The notes: generated by a model not told the origin, from the letters alone. DNA of 64,000 nucleotides from Anastrepha obliqua (GCF_027943255.1 NC_072893.1:63768001-63832000); one strand, 5' to 3'; positions 46,935-59,433 are shown, counted from the first letter of the stretch. Program-made: numbers and translations.

Positions 46935-47790
46935 TTACTTAGTTGGCCGTGATAACCAGCTACCGAGTGACAGTTTATCGAATAATGTGTCGCCTGGTTT
47001 CTCTGTTTACCGCACACCTTTTACAGTTTCTTAAGCCAAGAGAAGCCAGGCCATCTTCAATAAGGTTCTCCCACCGGACACAAGATTATCCTCTTCGCTG
47101 TCGATCGCCAATTACCATATCCAATGCCTTCTCCGGCGAAACAGTTATTTATATAAGGACGTCTTTATCCAATTACCTTAGTCGCTGCATGGTGACTCGT
47201 TTAACTATGCCAATATCTACGTAAAGCTCATACAGCTCGTGGTTAATTCGAAGACTTTCCTCTCGAAAACTCGAGAGAAACTTGATGAGATTGTTTGACT
47301 GGCCAGGCTTCTGCGCCATGGATAAGCACCGAGTTGATGAGCGTCTTGTAGAGTATTGTTTTCGTTCGTCGAGAGAGGGCTTTATTGGGGAATTACGCAC
47401 ATAGCTCAAAGCAATTTCTGTTTGCAAAAGTTATCCTTCGCTTGATGTCAAGGCCGCCATCGTTGTTGCTGGTAATAGCGGAACAAAGATATGTGAAGTT
47501 CTTGATCGCATCGAATTTGTGGTTGTTAACTTCGATCTGCGGTTCAAGACGCTGCGGCTTCCTCCAGGATGCCAGCATTAACTTGGTTTTGCCCTCTTTT
47601 GCCAACAGACCTAATTGTGCGGACTCCTTTTCAATAGCAGCAAAAGCGGCGGGGACATCCCGCTTGGTATGATCGTTTATAGAAAAAAGCGGGACTTTCG
47701 TTCTACCCCATTCTTCATAATAAAGTTGAAGAGATCGTATCTCATTGGGTCACCTTGTCTGACCCATCTTGCCGGTATCAAAAGATTCGA
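46935..47790 (-). pseudogene. Endonuclease-type LINE reverse transcriptase fragment
   Basis: Minus strand: AAFAAIEKESAQLGLLAKEG KTKLMLAS, then VNNHKFDAIKNFTYLCSAIT SNNDGGLDIKRRI, ALSRRTKTILYKTLINSVLI HGAEAW, and NHELYELYVDIGIVKRVTMQ RLR. This is the thumb and C-terminus of the endonuclease-reverse transcriptase group common in insects (RTE-like rather than the RNase H type). Upstream sequence resembles the region before the YADD motif, but YADD itself is missing, apparently deleted. The element runs tail-to-tail with the LINE ending at 46,445. Confidence 0.8.
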
Positions 47791-50184
47791 ATAAGTCCTT
47801 TCCTATCTGGACAGAGCTTTGAGTGCTGCTCTACGACATTCCTCACAGCCGTTTCAGCTTAGAGGGACATTTCACTCTGAAAAGTAATATATTTAGACTT
47901 TTTTTCAACTTTTTCGAAAATCGTTCATTTATATAGCTCAAAATTTAAGTTGGTTATAAAAATTTTGCATCAGTATGCAATAACCTTTGGCGGTTTTATA
48001 ATAATATCTCATCTTATCATCCTAGTATGTATTTTCACCCTGTGTGGGAATCATTGCACCCCCAGAATGGCGGTTGAACTGTGAAGTTGGCTTTGGTTCC
48101 ATTCGTAGAGCCGCACACTCACAGTTTGCCAATTCTGATCAGCTAGTTAGTTAACCTAAGCAACAGAGTATCCTGCTACCTTCATATGTCCAGACTTCTT
48201 CCTTCTTTCCTCTTCCTCCATTTCTGAATCATTTTTTGGTGATGCGAGCATTTTCTAGCGCTTTATGGGTAGCCTGTAGTGTTACTGACGCCTCTGAGCT
48301 GGTACCCGCGTTTCTTCCGCCCGACTGTCCATTCCTAACTTAATAATAATAAAATTGGCTATGCTGCGCTTTTCCTAGAAATGTATGTATGTATATGTTT
48401 GTTTGCCTTGCTTAACATTAAATCACTTCAGCTTTGACGAATGTTTATCGAAGAAAAAAAATTTCTATAATACAAACTGCAAACGAGAGAAAGTAAAGGA
48501 AAGATAACAAATATTTCACAAAAGCCGCATTGTTGTCTTCAATCTTATGGCTGTGTGCGTGTGAGTGTGCGTGTGTGGTTGGTTTGTTAATAAATTTTGA
48601 CGCGCTAATCCATTCAGCACGCGCAACGCTTACGCCACTAATAAATCTTCTTCGATTTATTGTTGTTTGCATATCAACTAGCATACACACATACAAACAT
48701 GAATACATGCACACACGCGCATATCAGCATATGCTCCCATGTATGTATTTGAGCGACCAGACGCACACCAGGGAGCACATTGAATGCCTAGCTGGAATTG
48801 AATGGGAAATTCTGTTCGTCCTTGTGCCCCCTGCGCCGCCATTAAAAGCATAGCTCTGCGCTACTGCCCTTGCTTCACATTGCCATAAGTCCACAATTCA
48901 CGTGGCTTTTTGTTTAGCCGTCAGTTGCCTGGCAGTTTTGCTGTCACTTTATTGTTTGTATGCCTTCGCACTGTGCATGTTTGTTTGTGTGTTTGTACGG
49001 CTGTTTGCCTTGTCTCTTTACTCTATTGTTGCTCACTGTCATCATTGTTAGTATTGTAGTTGCCACTTTGTTTACAGTTGCTTTGTTGCTATTGGAATTA
49101 TTGCATTGCTGCCACCACATTTTTTTTGTTTTTTGTCTGTGTTTTTGTTTTTTTGTTTTTGTGCTCTTCTATGACCGGCCGGAACAATGCATTGAAAGTC
49201 AGTGAAAGCCAAATCAAGATGAAATTGAAGTTTGTAGAGCGAACGGGCGTATTAGCAAGGACGTACGCAATGCAGCCAATGTGTGGCTGTGTGTGAGGTT
49301 GGCTAATGCCCAGCACAATGAAGCTGCTTTTACGTAGTGGATTTTTGCATTTCCGTTTCCGTTTTGTGCACAAATGCAAATAAGTAGAAGAGAGTGGGCT
49401 GCAAAAGCAGAAATACAAGCAAGGAGCAGGTGGCATCAAAGTGACTGTCAGCCTGTTAGCCTAATCGGGGCGCGTCAGCAGACTCTCTCTAGGCTTTGTG
49501 AGGAATCTTGCAATTGGGCAAGGCTAAGGCTATAAATTACGTTCTTTTCGCATTTATGTGCGCTTGTGTGTGTCACTATATGCTCTGTATGTATCTTGGA
49601 TTTTGTAGGCATAGTTTCGGCCTTTGCTGTGTTAAAATTTGCGCTTACTTGCATTTGACTCCTCTTTGTTGGTAGCTGCCGGGACTACAGAAGATTTACT
49701 GATTTCGGATTAGTAATGAAAAAATTCGCACACATAGATTTTACTTGATTTTCATGCCGGCCGGCGCTTCTAACTTTGATTAGAAGTGAAAGGCAATTAA
49801 GTAAAATCACCTGCATTAATTATGTCCAAATTACATATCGCTTGTTGGTATTTTTTCCTTCATTTGTTTAATTGCTGGCTAAATAGTGGTCTGTTTTCTG
49901 CATTACTTATAAACATAACCAAGACTTGATGGCTGTTCTAACGTTCAAATGCTGCCATTAGCATTAAAATAAATGTATTTTTTTCTGAAAGAAATATTTA
50001 CAAGAGCTGTCTACTAAAGTGTAGTATTTTCAAGTTCGAGTTGGAGGAAGTTCAGAGCGTCTGCTTGATTGTTATGCATTTATGCGATTGCACCTTCACA
50101 CCTTCGCACTTCTAACAAAGCCAGAACAAAGCTGTTGAGCTGTTTTTGCAATACACTCTTTACACACCTACATACAAACATACA
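47791..50184. other. DNA without a recognisable gene
   Basis: GT- and T-rich simple sequence at 48,960-49,170 produces hydrophobic frames. Overlapping frames on both strands at 48,445-49,440 are not gene-like. No element was recognised. Confidence 0.45.
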
Positions 50185-50825
50185 TACGAGGGTGGCTACT
50201 TTAGCTTTTAGATTGACAAATGGCACGAAATATTTATACTCCAAAATGGCTTTGTTGTATTTCAAAATTCTGGCTGATCCAGACGCCTTGCTTCATACGC
50301 CTTGGAAAGGTTTTTTCTGTGATTACAACGTGCGACAGTAAAAGTTATCCAAAAAGTCGATTTTTGTCGCACGGTGTTATCGTAAGTTATTTCAAACAGT
50401 TTAATATTTTATGTAGTTGGCTATTCGTTTCAAAATCTGAAGTTTGCATACATATTTTATAGTCATAATCTGATACGCGTAATAGAAAAATTCTCTGAAA
50501 TTACATGTTTTTTGGTAACCCTTTTCAAAATTTTACTTGTTGATCAAATTGGTTGGTATGCCCTACATTCGCTAATTCCGTTTGTAATATTTTACTTTAC
50601 TTATGCATATATTTAATTCATTAAATTTTTAGACAGGTGGCAATCCTATTCCAAAAGTTTTTATTTTTTACCAGTTTTATTGCCACTGTCATTCGAAATA
50701 GCGCTTCAATATTAAAGGATACATAAAGTTATTACCAAAAACAATACTCAATGAAGCTGGCCTTAAAAATTATGTTTCAATCATTACATTTGTGGCAATA
50801 TTAAAGGATATATAAAGCTATTATC

Positions 50826-51145
50826 GTAGCCGCCGTAGCCGAATGGGTTGGTGCGTAATCACCATTCGGAATTCACTGAGAGGTCGTTGGTTCGAATCTC
50901 GGTGAAAGCAAACTTAATAAAAACATTTTTCTAATAGCGGTCGCCCCTTGGCAGGCAATGGCAAACCTCCGAGTGTATTTCTGCCATGAAAAAGCTCCTC
51001 ATAAAAATATCTGCCGTTCGGAGTCGGCTTGAAACTGTAGGTCCCTCCATTTGTGGAACAACACCAAGACGCACACCACAAATATGAGGAGGAGCTCGGC
51101 CAAACACCTAACAGAAGTGTACCCGCCAATTATTTTTTTTATTTT
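50826..51145 (+). repeat. Full-length tRNA-derived SINE with target duplication
   Basis: The 13-bp direct repeat TAAAGCTATTATC flanks it (50,813-50,825 and 51,146-51,158), proving retroposition. The head has A-box TAGCCGAATGGGTTGGTG and B-box GGTTCGAATCTCGG, so it should be transcribed by RNA polymerase III. The body contains CTAATAGCGGTCGCCCCTTG, GGCAATGGCAAACCTCCGAG, CTGCCGTTCGGAGTCGGCTT and GGAGGAGCTCGGCCAAACAC; the end is T/A-rich (ATTATTTTTTTTATTTT). It is the best-preserved reference for the other copies here. Confidence 0.95.
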
Positions 51146-51759
51146 TAAAGCTATTATCCAAAACTAGTTAAATTCGTATAAATTTTTAAGTAGTTGACAA
51201 CGCGCTACAAAAATTTTGCTGGCCTAAAGTTTATACAGATACCCTTTATCTGAAACTATGAAAGGAAAAACTTACTGAATTTATTTATAATTCTTTGTGA
51301 ATTTTTAAGTAGGTGGAAACCCACTTTAAAATTTCTGCCTCTGAATAAAAGTGCAGTTGGAAGGCTGTCATTCACTAAAAGAAATATTTTATTTCACTTA
51401 AACATTAAATTCACAAAAGTTGTGGGCATGTGGCAACTCTATTTTAAAGTTTATAAATTCATCTAAAGCGGGGAAGCTGGCGTCTAATCATTAAAATTAG
51501 TGGTGAGGGGGATATGAATCGAGCACTCAAAAATACGATAAAAAAATATGTGTAGTCCTTTGCAAAATTATAAAAGCAGAAATAAAGTTCGTTCTATAAC
51601 AAAGCCCACTTGAATCCAAGTGTCAAACTTTGTGCAAGATTTGTAAAAATTTAATAAAATTTCATGAATACATATTTTAAACTTTTTAATCTGATTAAAA
51701 AAAGGAACAAGTGGGTACACTGTTTTAAAGCCCATTGAATTTTGGTTTTATAAAATGTA

Positions 51760-52720
51760 AGTTTGGAGTGGCTGAAAATTCTCGCTGGCATTTTTCTCAC
51801 CCAACGGTGTTCCTCATTTTTACATGCCTTTGAACCAATTTTCGAAACATTTTTCCACTCCACTCCGACTGCGGCACATAACTCAAAAATTCGTAGTTTG
51901 CATACAGCAACCTCGCAGTGTATTTTCATTTTTTGTTTGAATAAGCAGAAATGATTTTGTGTCAGTTCTATACGGCGTATGAGCCCTCAATTCGATATTT
52001 TGAATGCTCAAAAATACACTTCTTTGTGCCAAAAAATTGTCATGGTAGAGCATAATTTGACTTCTACGATTGGTTTCTTTTATTTTCTTGTTTAGTTCGT
52101 ATGAAGAATTGACGATTATTCATAATTGGCCATTTTAAGTTATTCTAATGAAGTGACGGTGATATAAATAGTTATTACTCATAAGCGGCCGACTATAAGC
52201 TCAGTGTTCCGTGCAGGAAAAAATTTTGTGCGATATGTCACATCTTGAAAACTTCATACAGTCGATTGTTTTTATTTTCGGATTCATATGCATAGATTCA
52301 TGATTCGTCACTTGTCACGATTATACAGACATCTCTTCATGCACATCGTTTGAATTTTGTCGAAATTTCTCTGTACCAATCGATGGGAGTATTTTTTGTT
52401 TCCACACATACTGTCACTTTGGCACCGTTTTACTAGCATTCTTCGGGAATATTTCTACTTTTACAACCACATTTTATGGAGAGACTGTTAAATTATTTCG
52501 TATCGAAATCGAACAAAGCTTCTTGACTGCCAAATGTTCATGAAGCATTGAATGAAAGGCTTAAGTGATAATCTGACAACGCCAATTCACGCACATCGTA
52601 GATTTTTTTCCAGCACAAGAATCGAGTTTGCATGGCTTTCAAAAAACTCCATCCAGTACCGAAGTACAACCACGATTGAGTTTAGAAAACCAGCGAAACA
52701 CAACTGGCTCGAGATGGTGT
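51760..52720 (-). pseudogene. mariner transposase, decayed
   Basis: In order on the minus strand and across frames: IVTSDESWIYAYESENKNNR LYEVF (first catalytic block), IMLYHDNFLAQRSVFLSIQN IELRAHTPY (second block, HDN retained), then the tail VGVEWKNVSKIGSKACKN, a frame-shifted WKKCFENWFK motif. The third block (YSPDLAP) is eroded. Many stops and shifts indicate an old insertion. Subfamily assignment is tentative. Confidence 0.65.
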
Positions 52721-52995
52721 TTCAACTAAAAGTCGAAGCCTGTTGATCGGCATACTTTTGCTCACTTAACATAGTTCGCGTTAAAAGTTATACAAATTCG
52801 CTCACGAAAATATTCACAATTTATTTATTTTCATTTATTGAATAATGAATATTCAAGTACTTTTAAATTATGCAAATATCACTCGTTTGACAAAATATAA
52901 GTATTTTAAATGTCAAACCTAATGATGACAATCTCACATTATACATATCCGCTTTGCTCAACCCGTATAGCAAAACTTAAGTAGCAACCCTCGTA

Positions 52996-53885
52996 CGCAC
53001 ACTTCTATTTCACGTTTGCAATCATGCCAATGTTGTGCAAGTGATAGTGCGACCAGCATTAAAAAAAACTAAGTCTCGTGCAGACAATGCAACAGTAAAT
53101 GCCGTAAATGCCAACAATTATTTGTCTCTCTGGTCTGTGTCAAGTAAAGCCAGTTGGCGGACGTGTGTGTTTGAAGATTTCTTGTTTAAATGTCAGTTGA
53201 CATTGACTTGCAAAATAGAGACGCAATCAGATGGACAGATGAATGGTTAAAAACAACTGATAAAAAGAGACATCGAATAAATGAATACAAAAAACAAAGT
53301 CATTTAAACTCACAGACAAGCAGATAAAGGCAAGTGTTTTATTGTTTCAAGGGTAGAAGCTGCGGTTAAGATGCAAATGTGAGTGGCTCGTTATTCAGTT
53401 TTATATTTGAATGCTGAGTTGGATCGTTCATTAAGATGTAGGATAAGCGATTTCTAAGATCCTTCGCGGCAAAATATACTATGGATGGGAAAAAGGTTTT
53501 AACCTCCCAAGAAAACTAAAATAGTAAGAATATTTCCAGCACTGAGGAGGAAGTTATTGACTCACACGGAAATTATTCCCATTTATAATTGGGCCCCCAA
53601 ACCGTGGCAACAACGCGCACTACTCCGAACGTTTATCACCTGCACAAACGCAGCGATTCCAGGACCGCAGCAAAAGGCACAAATTACCGCAAGACAGTAC
53701 CAATAAATCCGACGCCGGAATGGATAGCACTTTATAGTACGCACAAGCACTAGCCAGGAAACGGAAATAAGCGCCAAAAAGTGGGCACCAAAAAAACGCC
53801 AAAAAGTAGGCAGTGTTATTTCTCACCAGAAATTAGCAACCACAAGGAAAAACTCAGGAAAAATGGCCTAAAGTGTATCTAAGAT
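52996..53885. other. DNA without a recognisable gene
   Basis: Overlapping minus frames at 53,583-53,826 share sequence of moderate GC but no motif. A GCCAAAAAGT(G/A)GGCA sequence is repeated at about 53,772 and 53,798. Confidence 0.4.
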
Positions 53886-54776
53886 ATATAAATGGTGGTT
53901 AAGTTTCAAGGTAAATGGTTTAAGTTTTTAAATAAAATACAATTTTTTTAGGAAGTTATTGTCATTTCTCTTTGTTATGATAATATTAGCATGGCTTAAT
54001 TAGGTATGGAATAAAATATCGGCCAAATGGCCGCCGCGACCTCGGTTGCACACCTCCATCCAATGGCCCAAATTTTCGATGACTCTGAGGCATAATTGAG
54101 GTTTTATGCCGTTTATGTGCCGAATCATCTGATCCTTTGGCTTTTGAATTGTTGCTGGCTTATCGACGTACATCTTTTCTTTCAAATAACCCCAAAGAAG
54201 TCCAACGGTGTCATATTACTTGATCTTGGCTGCCAATTGACAACGCCGCGACGTGAGATTATTCGGCCATCAAATTTTTCGCGCAAAAGAGCCATTGTTT
54301 CGTTAGCTGTGTGACAAGTGACACCATCCTGTTGGAACCACATATCGTCCACATCCATATCTTTCGATTCTGGCCATAAAAAGTTCGTTATCATCTCACT
54401 GCCTGACCGGCCTCATTTTGGAAAAAATACTGCCCAATGATGCCGCCGGCCCATAAACCTCACCAAACAGTCACCCTTTGTATGTGCATTGGTTTTTCGG
54501 CAATCACTCTTGGATTATCATTCGCCCAAATGGGGCAATTCTGCTTACTGACGAATCCACTGAGGTGAAAATATTCCTCATCACTGAAGATGAAGTGCGC
54601 GATATGCATTTTGATTTGAATAACTTTAACGCGGTGCTCGATTGTGTATATTTCCATGGTTCAAATTGAGTTGGTCTGAAATTGAAAAGTGTCAAATGAA
54701 ATGCAGAAAAAAGCTTGACGTTTAGGTGTGGTTCACATTCAACATCGGCCCTCGAACCTTAACCACACTTTATAAG
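53886..54776 (-). mobile_element. DD41D (rosa-like) element, internally deleted, copy 2
   Basis: Left end TATAAATGGTGGTTAAGTTT and right end CTTAACCACACTTTATA are diverged versions of the copy-1 ends. The minus strand begins MEIYTIEHRVKVIQ at about 54,657 and jumps to IKMHIAHFIFSDEEYF, the same junction as copy 1 but with a further 27-base deletion. The catalytic blocks follow in several frames: WFQQDGVTCHT, then PRSSNMTPLDFF, then YVDKPATIQKPKDQMI and a GRGGHLADILFHT tail. It is older than copy 1. Confidence 0.85.
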
Positions 54777-55239
54777 GTATAGCTCCCTCTCTCCTTTGCC
54801 TCTACGTTATATCTTTTTTCTCTCTCGCGAAACGAAAATGCCCAAAATGTTGCATGGCCTTGAAATTTACTCCCCATTCTCGCTCGTCCATTGACGCCTA
54901 AGAAGTTTCACTTCAAAAATTGCGAAGACGTATTAGTCGTTGGTGCTACTTCTGGACTATAAGGAGTTACCTCGGAGCTTCTCGTGCAATGCTAAAAATG
55001 TGTAAAGGTTCACGTTATTTGAATGGATCACAACAACCTTACTATATAAATTCATCTGTTTTTGTAGTATAGATCTGAGTAGGTAAGCATTAGCTAGAAC
55101 GCTTTTCTTAGTATTACAGGTGCAGAACTTTTTTCAGCTAACAGATTTACCAGCTGAATAAAGCGCTGAAATCCATAGTACCAAGATCGGTACTGTTTTA
55201 AGTGCAAAAAAAAACTTTCTTGGGCTTAGCGATCGTTTG
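54777..55239. other. DNA without a recognisable gene
   Basis: No motif seen. Confidence 0.4.
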
Positions 55240-55720
55240 AGACGGGTCAGCGCGTTTCGACACATAACATTTTTCCAGCTGTTATTTCCCATCCATTGTA
55301 ATGGGTCCATTTTACATATTTTTTTATTATAGTGAATAATTCTCTTCTAATTTTGGAACAAAGCAAAAATTTCTTGGCCTTTAGGCTTAGCGATCGTTGT
55401 TTCGGGTTAGCGCGACTCGATCTATAACTTTTTTCTGCTGTGGTGTAGGTGATCCATTTCTCATTACCAGTTACTTCCTGCTTCAAAAATGGATCGATTT
55501 TGTTATGCCTCAGGAAAGAATTCAATTCTCTCACTTCGATCTAGTAATTTTGAGTAAATTTAATTAAATATTTACAGCGAGATTTTTCCTGAAAATGGTT
55601 GGCTTATGCAAAAGGTTTTAAACGGTTTCCTGGCTAATTTTCAGTTTCTAAGCAATGGAATAACTGCTCATGTACAGCTCCTATTTCACGGTTTTTCTGA
55701 AATTGAAGACAATTTCGACG
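55240..55720 (-). pseudogene. mariner transposase fragment
   Basis: Minus strand: SSYSIA, stop, KLKISQETV, stop, NLLHK (helix-turn-helix remnant), then LRHNKIDPFLKQEVTGNEKW ITY. The first catalytic block reads GNEKW in place of GDEKW, losing the Asp. Downstream, the RRELFTIIKKYVKWTHYNGW region is frame-disturbed. A cecropia/irritans-like mariner is likely. No terminal repeats found. Confidence 0.65.
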
Positions 55721-56383
55721 ACTGGATTACCAAACTTGCCTAATTTTTGTTTTTGCATTCGATCTGGTATTGGATCCATGAACAGGATTCATTTTTTTAG
55801 ACTGACTATCTCGACGAAGATGAAACTTGGTTTTAGTGATATTGAAGAATGTATCGAATTTTATCTTTCTTTACCTCTATTTTGAAATGGTATAATCCAC
55901 AACTGGCTTCACGAAAAAAAATGTTCCAAACATTTTTCCTAGGCATCATGCCTGCTTTAACTCATTATGAACGAAAGTTTCCAGTCTAGGTGTCGCTTTC
56001 TTTGCACTTTGAGGGTGAGATAGAAGAATGCTATGAATAAAAAAGAATATGACAACCGAAGAAAAGCTCTTTGGGTATTTTTCTTCAACAAAGTAGACTT
56101 TTATAGTCTCGAAGACCATTTGTTCAAATTAAAGTTCGAAAAAAAAAAATTGGGGCATTAATGGATAAAACCTCCATATCGTCGCTGCGCCAGAAAAAAC
56201 GGTTACGTGTTTTGCAGCAACTTCTCAGGAGAGAAGAAATTTGTTTTTGGAGTATTTCTAGTACTGCGAGCACATAGCTGTTTACTTCTAAATCGAAAGA
56301 GACATAAAAAAACAGAAAACGCGGAAATGCTGGTAGACAAAAAGGGTTACAAAAGTGGCTTAGATGGGCTAACATTCGTTCCC
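55721..56383. other. DNA without a recognisable gene
   Basis: May include the eroded 5' part of the mariner at 55.2-55.7 kb. Confidence 0.35.
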
Positions 56384-56672
56384 GGCCGCCGTAGCCGAAC
56401 CGATTGGGGTGTGGCTACTATTTGAAAGTGCCCAGGCCCGAAACACCAATTGATGGAAATAGTTTTTTGAATAGTGGTCGCCCCACAGCAGGCAATGCTA
56501 AACTTGTGAGTATATTTCTGTCATGAAAAAGGCTCCTCTTAAAACACCATCTACCATCTCTGATTGGGAATCGACTTAAAACTTTAGAGATCCCTTTATT
56601 TATAGGAAAACACCAAGACGCATGCCATGAATAGGAGGCATAGCTCGGCTAAAAAACAACCGAGGCTGTACC
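56384..56672 (+). repeat. tRNA-derived SINE, diverged
   Basis: Head GGCCGCCGTAGCCGAACCGA, then GAATAGTGGTCGCCCCACAG, GGCAATGCTAAACTTGTGAG and CACCAAGACGCATGCCATGA with GGCATAGCTCGGCTAAA at the end. Many substitutions; the B-box is degraded (CCCAGGCCCGAAACACC). Confidence 0.8.
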
Positions 56673-59165
56673 ATAACATGCGTGTATCCCAAAAGCATGA
56701 GTATCCCTTTCAGAAGCTCAATTTAACTATCATTTTTTCTTTGAATAACCGAAGCTTCTGCTATAGTTCGATTAGTAATTTACATCAATGACTTAATGAG
56801 TTTAACAAAATGAGTTGTAACTCATCGATAGTAACGATGAGTTAACTTTAAGCTGGTGAACGCTTAATGAAAGGTCACCATAAATAGTTTTTCATGACTT
56901 TCGCATTCCATTCACTTCTCATGCCAATACAGCTGCTAAATACTGTTTTGATTAACAAAGTACTTGGACATCTCATTTGGGTTAATCCCCTACAACTATT
57001 TTGAATAAAATTCCGAGACTCACTTCAATGCCAATATTATTTATATGGCTGTAGTCGTATTAGGCGGCTAAGCCACTAACAAAGTTTGGATATTTTCGTG
57101 ACACTTTTTTTATTGCGCTCGAACACCTGTAGTTCTGCATAAATTACCGAACTTTAATAACAAAACAAAGAAAACTTTTATAACCCTGTAACAGTACATT
57201 AATGCAAGAACAATTTCGTGCCACATATACTCAGACACAGCTCTAGAAGCGAATATATGAATATATGTGTATGTGTAACTTTAATATTGTGGATACATAT
57301 TCACATACGTGTGTTTGGGGAAAACTTGCAAGCAACTATGGCTTGAATACAGAATTTGATGTCTAGTGTATTCATGTATGTATGTATGCATGTATGTATG
57401 TGTGTATGTATATGTGAATATGTGGTAAGCCTAAATGCATAATTGAGCGAACGCCTTTGTTCAGATTATATTTTTGTGGGCGTATACTTACTAGGGACGT
57501 ATGTGTTTTTGATTCTTTGTAACACGGGCTTTTCGGGATTTTGTCCCGGGATATCGGGACTAGTTTCAAGATTTATACATACATATATTCATTATTTTGC
57601 GTCCACTTCATTTATGTTGATTTTTCTAATTGGGGATTTTCGGGAATTCGTCCCGGGACCAATTTCGGGATTTATACATAAATTCATTATTTTGTGTCCA
57701 CTTCATTTATGCTAAAATAAAAAATCATATAAGTCAATGCAACTTTTTATAGCAAGGGCGCTTGTGTATGCATTGCGTTTTATATTAAAAATAAAAAAAA
57801 AACGGTAGAACATCGCCACATTAGCTGAAAAGAAAAGTCACTGTTGCGTTTTTTCTATAAAAGTGGATTTTTCTGTATCCATTTCATGTGGGTCCTAAGA
57901 AATTAATAATCCCGGAAATTCCGGAATTGTTGGCGTTCATTTTGTTTTTAAATTGTCAAAGAATTTAAAAATGCCGGAACCCCAGAATCCCGATATGAAC
58001 ATCACTAACACATACCTATTCAAATACATATGTCTGCATATGTATGCGTGTAGAAGTTTAATAAAAGTTTTGGCTATGCAAGGATGCTTCCTTCTTCATT
58101 CAAACAGATGCTCTCGCTCATATTGGCGTTTATTAGTATTCGCATTGTCTCAGCAGGTGCCAGGTGAAGCTGAAGTAAAAGTCAGTAGGGTTAGATGCAT
58201 ATGCACATTAATTTATATGTAGAGAGTGTTTTTGTGCGTACACACGCATGCATGCAAGCATATATATATATATAGATATGTATATGTACATATGTAAATA
58301 TATTAAAGAACACCAAATGAATATTCAGTCACTTACAAGGTTACCAGCTGCAAATCGAGTTGACATATGCAAATTTCCATACACAATAGTCATCATGCAG
58401 GGGGTCACATAATACATACATGGGAAAATATTCTTAATGTAAATGGTCCCTTTTGTGCATAAAAATGCTTACATACTTTTATCTTAGTTTTAAGTTTTTT
58501 GTATTTCAATAGAAATCTTGAATTTTATCTACATGAAAATATTTTAGGTTTGCATGTTTCTTTTCGGCTTAAGGCTTCGGCAAGACCTTATCAAGTTTAA
58601 CCCTTCTGTCTTCTTATCAAAAAATGCTTGGGCAGGCAGATCACGTACACTTTTGAAATCAGTACCTACTTTTTGTTAATATTTCTTCTTGCCACACTTT
58701 ACCTTTTCGTGGCAAATTCACACATGTGGGGCAAACAACTTTTGCGCATATCCCAATCGATATGACTCGTTTTCTGTCACGCCATTTGCCTCGCAAGTCG
58801 ATAGGTAAATTTAGGCGGCCGACAGCAGGTTGTATGAATAGCTGGAGGCATCCATGTAAGATTCAAAAAGAAAATAAGAGAAAAAATTGTTTGTGAAGTT
58901 AATCTCTGCAGCTACTATTTGACGTGATAGAAAGAATTTCGCAAATAAAAGTCAATTAAAAATAATTGATCTATGATGCAATTAACTAGAATTGAACATT
59001 CAACTGCTGAAGTATAAGAAAAACTAATAAAATCAGTCAAAATAGACATTTTTCGGTTGAATAATATCACTTTTTCATTTGAATGTGGCATAAAAATAGC
59101 TTGATAATTTAGTTATAATTTCATTAAAGTATTTCTAAAATATATTATAATATAAAGTATGTTAT
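56673..59165. other. DNA without gene; microsatellites
   Basis: GTAT tetranucleotide repeats at about 57,373-57,415 and a TA/GATA stretch at about 58,259-58,300. A GGGA-rich tandem duplication is annotated at 57,530. No gene recognised. Confidence 0.45.
57530..57715. repeat. 107-bp tandem duplication with CCCGGGA motifs
   Basis: TTTTCGGGATTTTGTCCCGG at 57,530 and TTTTCGGGAATTCGTCCCGG at 57,637 start two units, each continuing with a GATTTATACATA block, ATTCATTATTTTG and GTCCACTTCATTTATG. The second unit is shorter by about 22 bp. Related CCCGGAAATTCCGGAAT and CCAGAATCCCGATATG motifs lie at 57,911-57,998. Confidence 0.75.
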
Positions 59166-59409
59166 GGCGGTTGCCGTAGCCGAATGAGTTGGTGCGGGAC
59201 TACCATATGAGTGTACGTAGGTTCCAAGCTATGTGCATGAAACACCAAATTAACAAAAAAAAAAAGCTTTTTCTAATAGCAGTCGCCCTTCGGCAGGCAA
59301 TGACAAGCCTTCGGGTGAATTTCTGCAATGAAAATTCTTCTCATAAAAAACTGTAGGTCCCTCCATTTGTGGAACAATATCAAAGCGCATGCCGCAAATA
59401 GAAGGAGGA
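59166..59409 (+). repeat. tRNA-derived SINE with internal deletion
   Basis: Head GGCGGTTGCCGTAGCCGAAT, then CTAATAGCAGTCGCCCTTCG and GGCAATGACAAGCCTTCGGG, then it passes from TTCTTCTCATAAAAAACTGT directly to TAGGTCCCTCCATTTGTGGA, skipping the CTGCCGTTCGGAGTCGG block. It ends next to a mariner fragment. Confidence 0.8.
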
Positions 59410-59433
59410 ATCGTAATTCAAAGAAATACGATA

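Larger units (their letters stand above)
50185..52995 (-). mobile_element. Old mariner with nested insertions
   Basis: TACGAGGGTGGCTACTT at 50,185 pairs with AAGTAGCAACCCTCGTA ending at 52,995 (one mismatch), the outer TA being the target site. These ends match the CGAGGG type of mellifera-group mariners. A broken minus-strand transposase lies at 51,760-52,720. Its 3' region is expanded by about 1 kb of AT-rich sequence containing a SINE (50,826-51,145), which explains the 2.8-kb span. Confidence 0.7.

Noticed and set aside
48445..49440. Several overlapping frames with Cys/Leu/Phe-rich products
   Set aside because: They translate GT- and TTTTG-rich simple sequence on both strands.
50888..50910. 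tRNA-like B-box suggesting a tRNA gene
   Set aside because: It belongs to the SINE head; no tRNA cloverleaf with acceptor stem is present, and target duplications show retroposition.
53583..53826. Possible LTR or gypsy leader with moderate GC
   Set aside because: No paired LTR, primer-binding site or retroviral-type protein motif was found.
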